From Lathyrus oleraceus (Eukaryota > Streptophyta > Magnoliopsida > Fabales > Fabaceae): a stretch of 64,000 bases of DNA. The stretch is taken from positions 359,792,377-359,856,376 of the forward strand of contig NC_066583.1 of assembly GCF_024323335.1 (NCBI RefSeq). Direction: 5' to 3'. This document shows positions 61,408 through 64,000 of this stretch, piece by piece (the first letter of the stretch is position 1; the number at the start of each line of letters is the position of its first letter). Both the position numbers and the translations under genes were made by a program. A model generated the notes under the pieces. It was not told the DNA's origin and did no database searches. It was given only the letters and a program-made list of their open reading frames with translations.

Positions 61408-64000
61408 TCATGTAGCCCTCACATATGAATCATGGAATGGATAGGCATGATACATATAAGCGCGATCCGAGATATCGAGAATACCAAGTTCCCTGCAGAT
61501 GTGTAAGAAAGGCTCTGTCGCAAGTGGTTTTGTGAAAATATCGGCAAGTTGATTTTTGCTATCAACATGCTCGAAGACAACATCACCTTTCTTAACATGA
61601 TCCCTAAGGAAGTGATGTCAAATTTCAATATGTTTAGTGCACGAATGTAGTATAGGGTTTTTGGTTAGATTTATGGCGCTTGTGTTGTCACAAAAGATGG
61701 GAATACGTTCAAGTTGAACATCGAAGTCGAGTAATTGTTGTTTGAGCCACAAAATTTGAGCGCAACAATTACCCGCAACAACGTATTCCGCCTCGGCGGT
61801 CGATAAAGCAATTGAAACTTGCTTTTTGTTGTGCCCACTTACCAAAGAATTAGAATAAAAATGACAGGTGCCACTTGTGCTTTTCCTATTCGATTTGCAA
61901 CCGACAAAATCGAAATCGGAGGAACCAACCAAAGAGTAATCACTTCCCTTAGAGAACCAAAGCTCATACTTTGAAGTACCACAGAGGTATCTAAGTATGC
62001 GTTTGACGACTTTTAAATGTGATTTCTTGGGACATGATTGATACTTAGCACACATACATACACTAAACATAATGTCTGGTCGGGATGAGGTAAGATAGAG
62101 GAGATATCCGATCATACCTCTATACCTTTTGATATCAACGGCCTTACCATTTTCATCTTGATCCATGTTGACAGCGGTAGGCATTAGAGTGTCGGCCACT
62201 TTGGAATTTGCCATATCGAAGCGTTTAAGTAGCTCATTACAATACTTGGTTTGGCTCACGAAGGTTCCTTATTCAAGTTGCTTGATTTGAAGTCCGAGGA
62301 AGTAATTTAGCTCCCCCATCATGCTCATTTCAAATTCTCCCTATATCACCTTAGAGAACTCCTTGACCAAATTAATGTTAGTAGATTCAAAGATAATGTC
62401 ATCTACATAGACTTGAACTAAGATGGAGTGTTTCCCTTGACGTATAATAAAAATGGTAGTATCAACCTTCCCTCTTGAGAATCCTTACTCTAGTAGGAAT
62501 TTGCTGAGACGCTCATACCATACCATAGGGGCTTGTTTGAGGTCGTACAAAGCCCGCTTGAGCTTATAAACATAGTTTGGATGCTCATGGTTTTCAAATC
62601 CGGGAGGTTGAGATACATAGACCTCTTCATTTATGTGACCCTTAAGGAAAGCGCTCTTGACATCCATTTGAAATAAATCAAAATTTTGAGAGCAAGCATA
62701 GGCAAGGAAAAGACGTACAACCTCGAGTCGGGCAACTGGAGCATAAGTTTCCTCGTAGTCTATGCCTTCCTCTTGGTTATACCCTTGAGCAACAAGGCGA
62801 GCCTTGTTGTGAGTTATGACTCTGTTTTCGTCTAACTTGTTCCTAAACACCCATTTAGTGTCGATTACTCAATGGTCTCGCGGAGGGGGAACAAGATCCT
62901 AAACCTCATTTCTTTTAAATTGATTAAGTTCCTCTTGCATAGCTAGAAACTAATTTTCGTCGAGTAATGCATCTTTGGAGTTTTTAGGCTCATTTTGAGA
63001 GACAAAAGCAAAGTGATAACAAAAGTTACTTATCTTATACCGTGTTGTAACTCCCTTTGAGATATCTCCTAGAATATTATCAATGGGATGATCCTTGGAA
63101 TATTTCCATCCTAAAGGAAGGTCATTGTTATTGGTAGAATGATCCTCCTCTTTCTTTTCGGAATTTAGATCCGGCTCCTCCGCAACTTTTTCCAGATGGG
63201 TGACAACACGATTTTCTTCTTGATCATTTATGATGTCTTCCGAAGGAACACCTGTACCATTAACAAAACTACCTTCTCCGACAGTTTTCGGATAAGACTC
63301 ATCAAAGGAAACATGCACAGATTCTTCAATAATAAGTAACCTTTTGTTGTATACTCTATATGTTTTATTAGACTGAGAGTATCCTAGAAAGATGCCTTCA
63401 TCAGCTTTTAAGTCAAATTTACCAAGGTTTTCTTTACCATTGTTTAACACAAAATACTTACATCCAAAGATATGAAGATGTGAAACATTTGGCTTCCTTC
63501 CCTTTATCAATTCATAAGGGGTTTTGTTTAAAATAGGACGAATGAGTATCCTATTCAGTACATAGCATGCCGTGTTTATAGCGTCGACCCAAAAATATTT
63601 AGAAAGGTTGTTTTCATTGATCATAGTTCTTCCAAGTTCTTCTAAAATTCGGTTCTTACGTTCCACAACACCATTTTATTGTGGAGTTCTTGGAGCAGAA
63701 AAATTATGATTAATGCCGTTTGTCTCACAAGTTTGCTCAAAGAGGTGGTTTTCAAATTCACCCCTGTGATCACTACGAATGGTAACTATGCCAGTGTTCA
63801 ATTTGTTTTGAGACATCTTGGCAAATTTTTCAAACGCAAAAAAAGTGCCGCTTTTACTTGCTAGGAAGATAGTCCAATAAAATCTAGAGTAGTCATCCAC
63901 TATGACAAAGCCATAGTGGTTTCCACCTAGACTTTTAATTCTAGATGGACCAAAGAGGTCCATATGGAGAAGTTCAAGAGGTCTTGTTGTGGAAACAACA
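61408..64000 (-). pseudogene. SIRE/Maximus-like copia pol: integrase, RT, RNase H (partial)
   Basis: Integrase core at the right edge (63676-63963, IVDDYSRFYWTIFL and TIRSDHRGEFEN), integrase C-terminal part (62950-63666, HIFGCKYFVLNN), RT (62485-62850, ARLVAQGYNQEEGIDYEETY and QMDVKSAFLKG; YVDD near 62400) and RNase H (61618-62259, RYRGMIGYLLYLTSSRPDI and STAEAEYVVAG), ending at a stop at 61408. In-frame stops occur near 63676, 62872, 62485, 62355 and 62260. One of them replaces the second Gln of TPQQNG-type sequence. Confidence 0.85.

Larger units (their letters stand above)
53796..64000 (-). mobile_element. SIRE/Maximus-like Ty1/copia element, 3' part, with two nested insertions
   Basis: Minus strand from the right edge: integrase, RT, RNase H, a spacer, an extra ORF in the env position, polypurine tract and a 3' LTR. 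A downstream ORF is a known trait of SIRE-lineage copia elements. The LTR is broken by a hAT-type element (54048-54950) and a Tat-type solo LTR (55914-58249). All coding parts carry stops or frameshifts. The 5' half lies outside the window. Confidence 0.8.

Overview
This window is nuclear DNA from a flowering plant, most likely a large-genome legume of the vetch/pea tribe (Fabeae: Pisum, Vicia, Lathyrus or Lens). The clues are an Ogre-type Ty3/gypsy element with long LTRs, an extra ORF1 and an intron-bearing pol, other Tat-lineage LTRs, SIRE/Maximus-like Ty1/copia sequence, and one host gene closest to legume calcineurin B-like (CBL) proteins. The species is inferred from element content and was not proven by any search.

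Layout. (1) 1-16110: most of an Ogre-type element on the minus strand. From right to left it has a 5.4-kb 5' LTR, tRNA-type PBS, leader, intact ORF1, gag, protease, a 271-nt intron, RT/dual RNase H/integrase and a repetitive 3'UTR. Its 3' LTR lies off the left edge. Gag-pol carries three nonsense codons and one frameshift. (2) 16111-29909: the remains of an older Ogre LTR, split by a complete 12.5-kb Tat-type element (16526-29074, minus strand). That insertion has 1.74-kb LTRs differing at about 13 sites by hand count and a 5-bp target duplication ATAAG. It keeps gag, a 246-nt pol intron and RT/RNase H/integrase, but has no recognisable protease. (3) 30771-35985: a decayed Ty1/copia element (minus) with a 1.51-kb solo LTR inserted in its gag, flanked by ACTAC. 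(4) 36.2-41.4 kb: AT-rich DNA with a foldback MITE, two long (TA)n arrays, a 508-bp tandem duplication, a long-inverted-repeat element carrying a PPR gene fragment, a related MITE and a LINE remnant. (5) 42.0-44.6 and 51.3-52.1 kb: fragments of one Ty1/copia family.

(6) 46672-49974: the only convincing host gene, a CBL calcium sensor on the minus strand. It has eight coding exons, all with GT-AG junctions, giving 225 codons, plus two likely 5'UTR exons. MITE-like repeats lie in one intron and on both sides. (7) 53796-64000: the 3' part of a SIRE/Maximus-like Ty1/copia element (minus): a 3' LTR broken by a 903-bp hAT-type element (8-bp target duplication CTCAACAC) and by a 2.3-kb Tat-type solo LTR (5-bp duplication CGAGT), then an acidic env-position ORF and a decayed pol.

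The most interesting signals concern the Tat/Ogre elements. Both elements have in-frame pol introns, and gag frames that open at an acceptor-like AG. A PBS-like 12-mer recurs about 60 bp inside three different LTRs. The 3'UTR repeats are antisense to part of the PBS. One young element has lost its protease. No tRNA, rRNA or CRISPR feature was seen.
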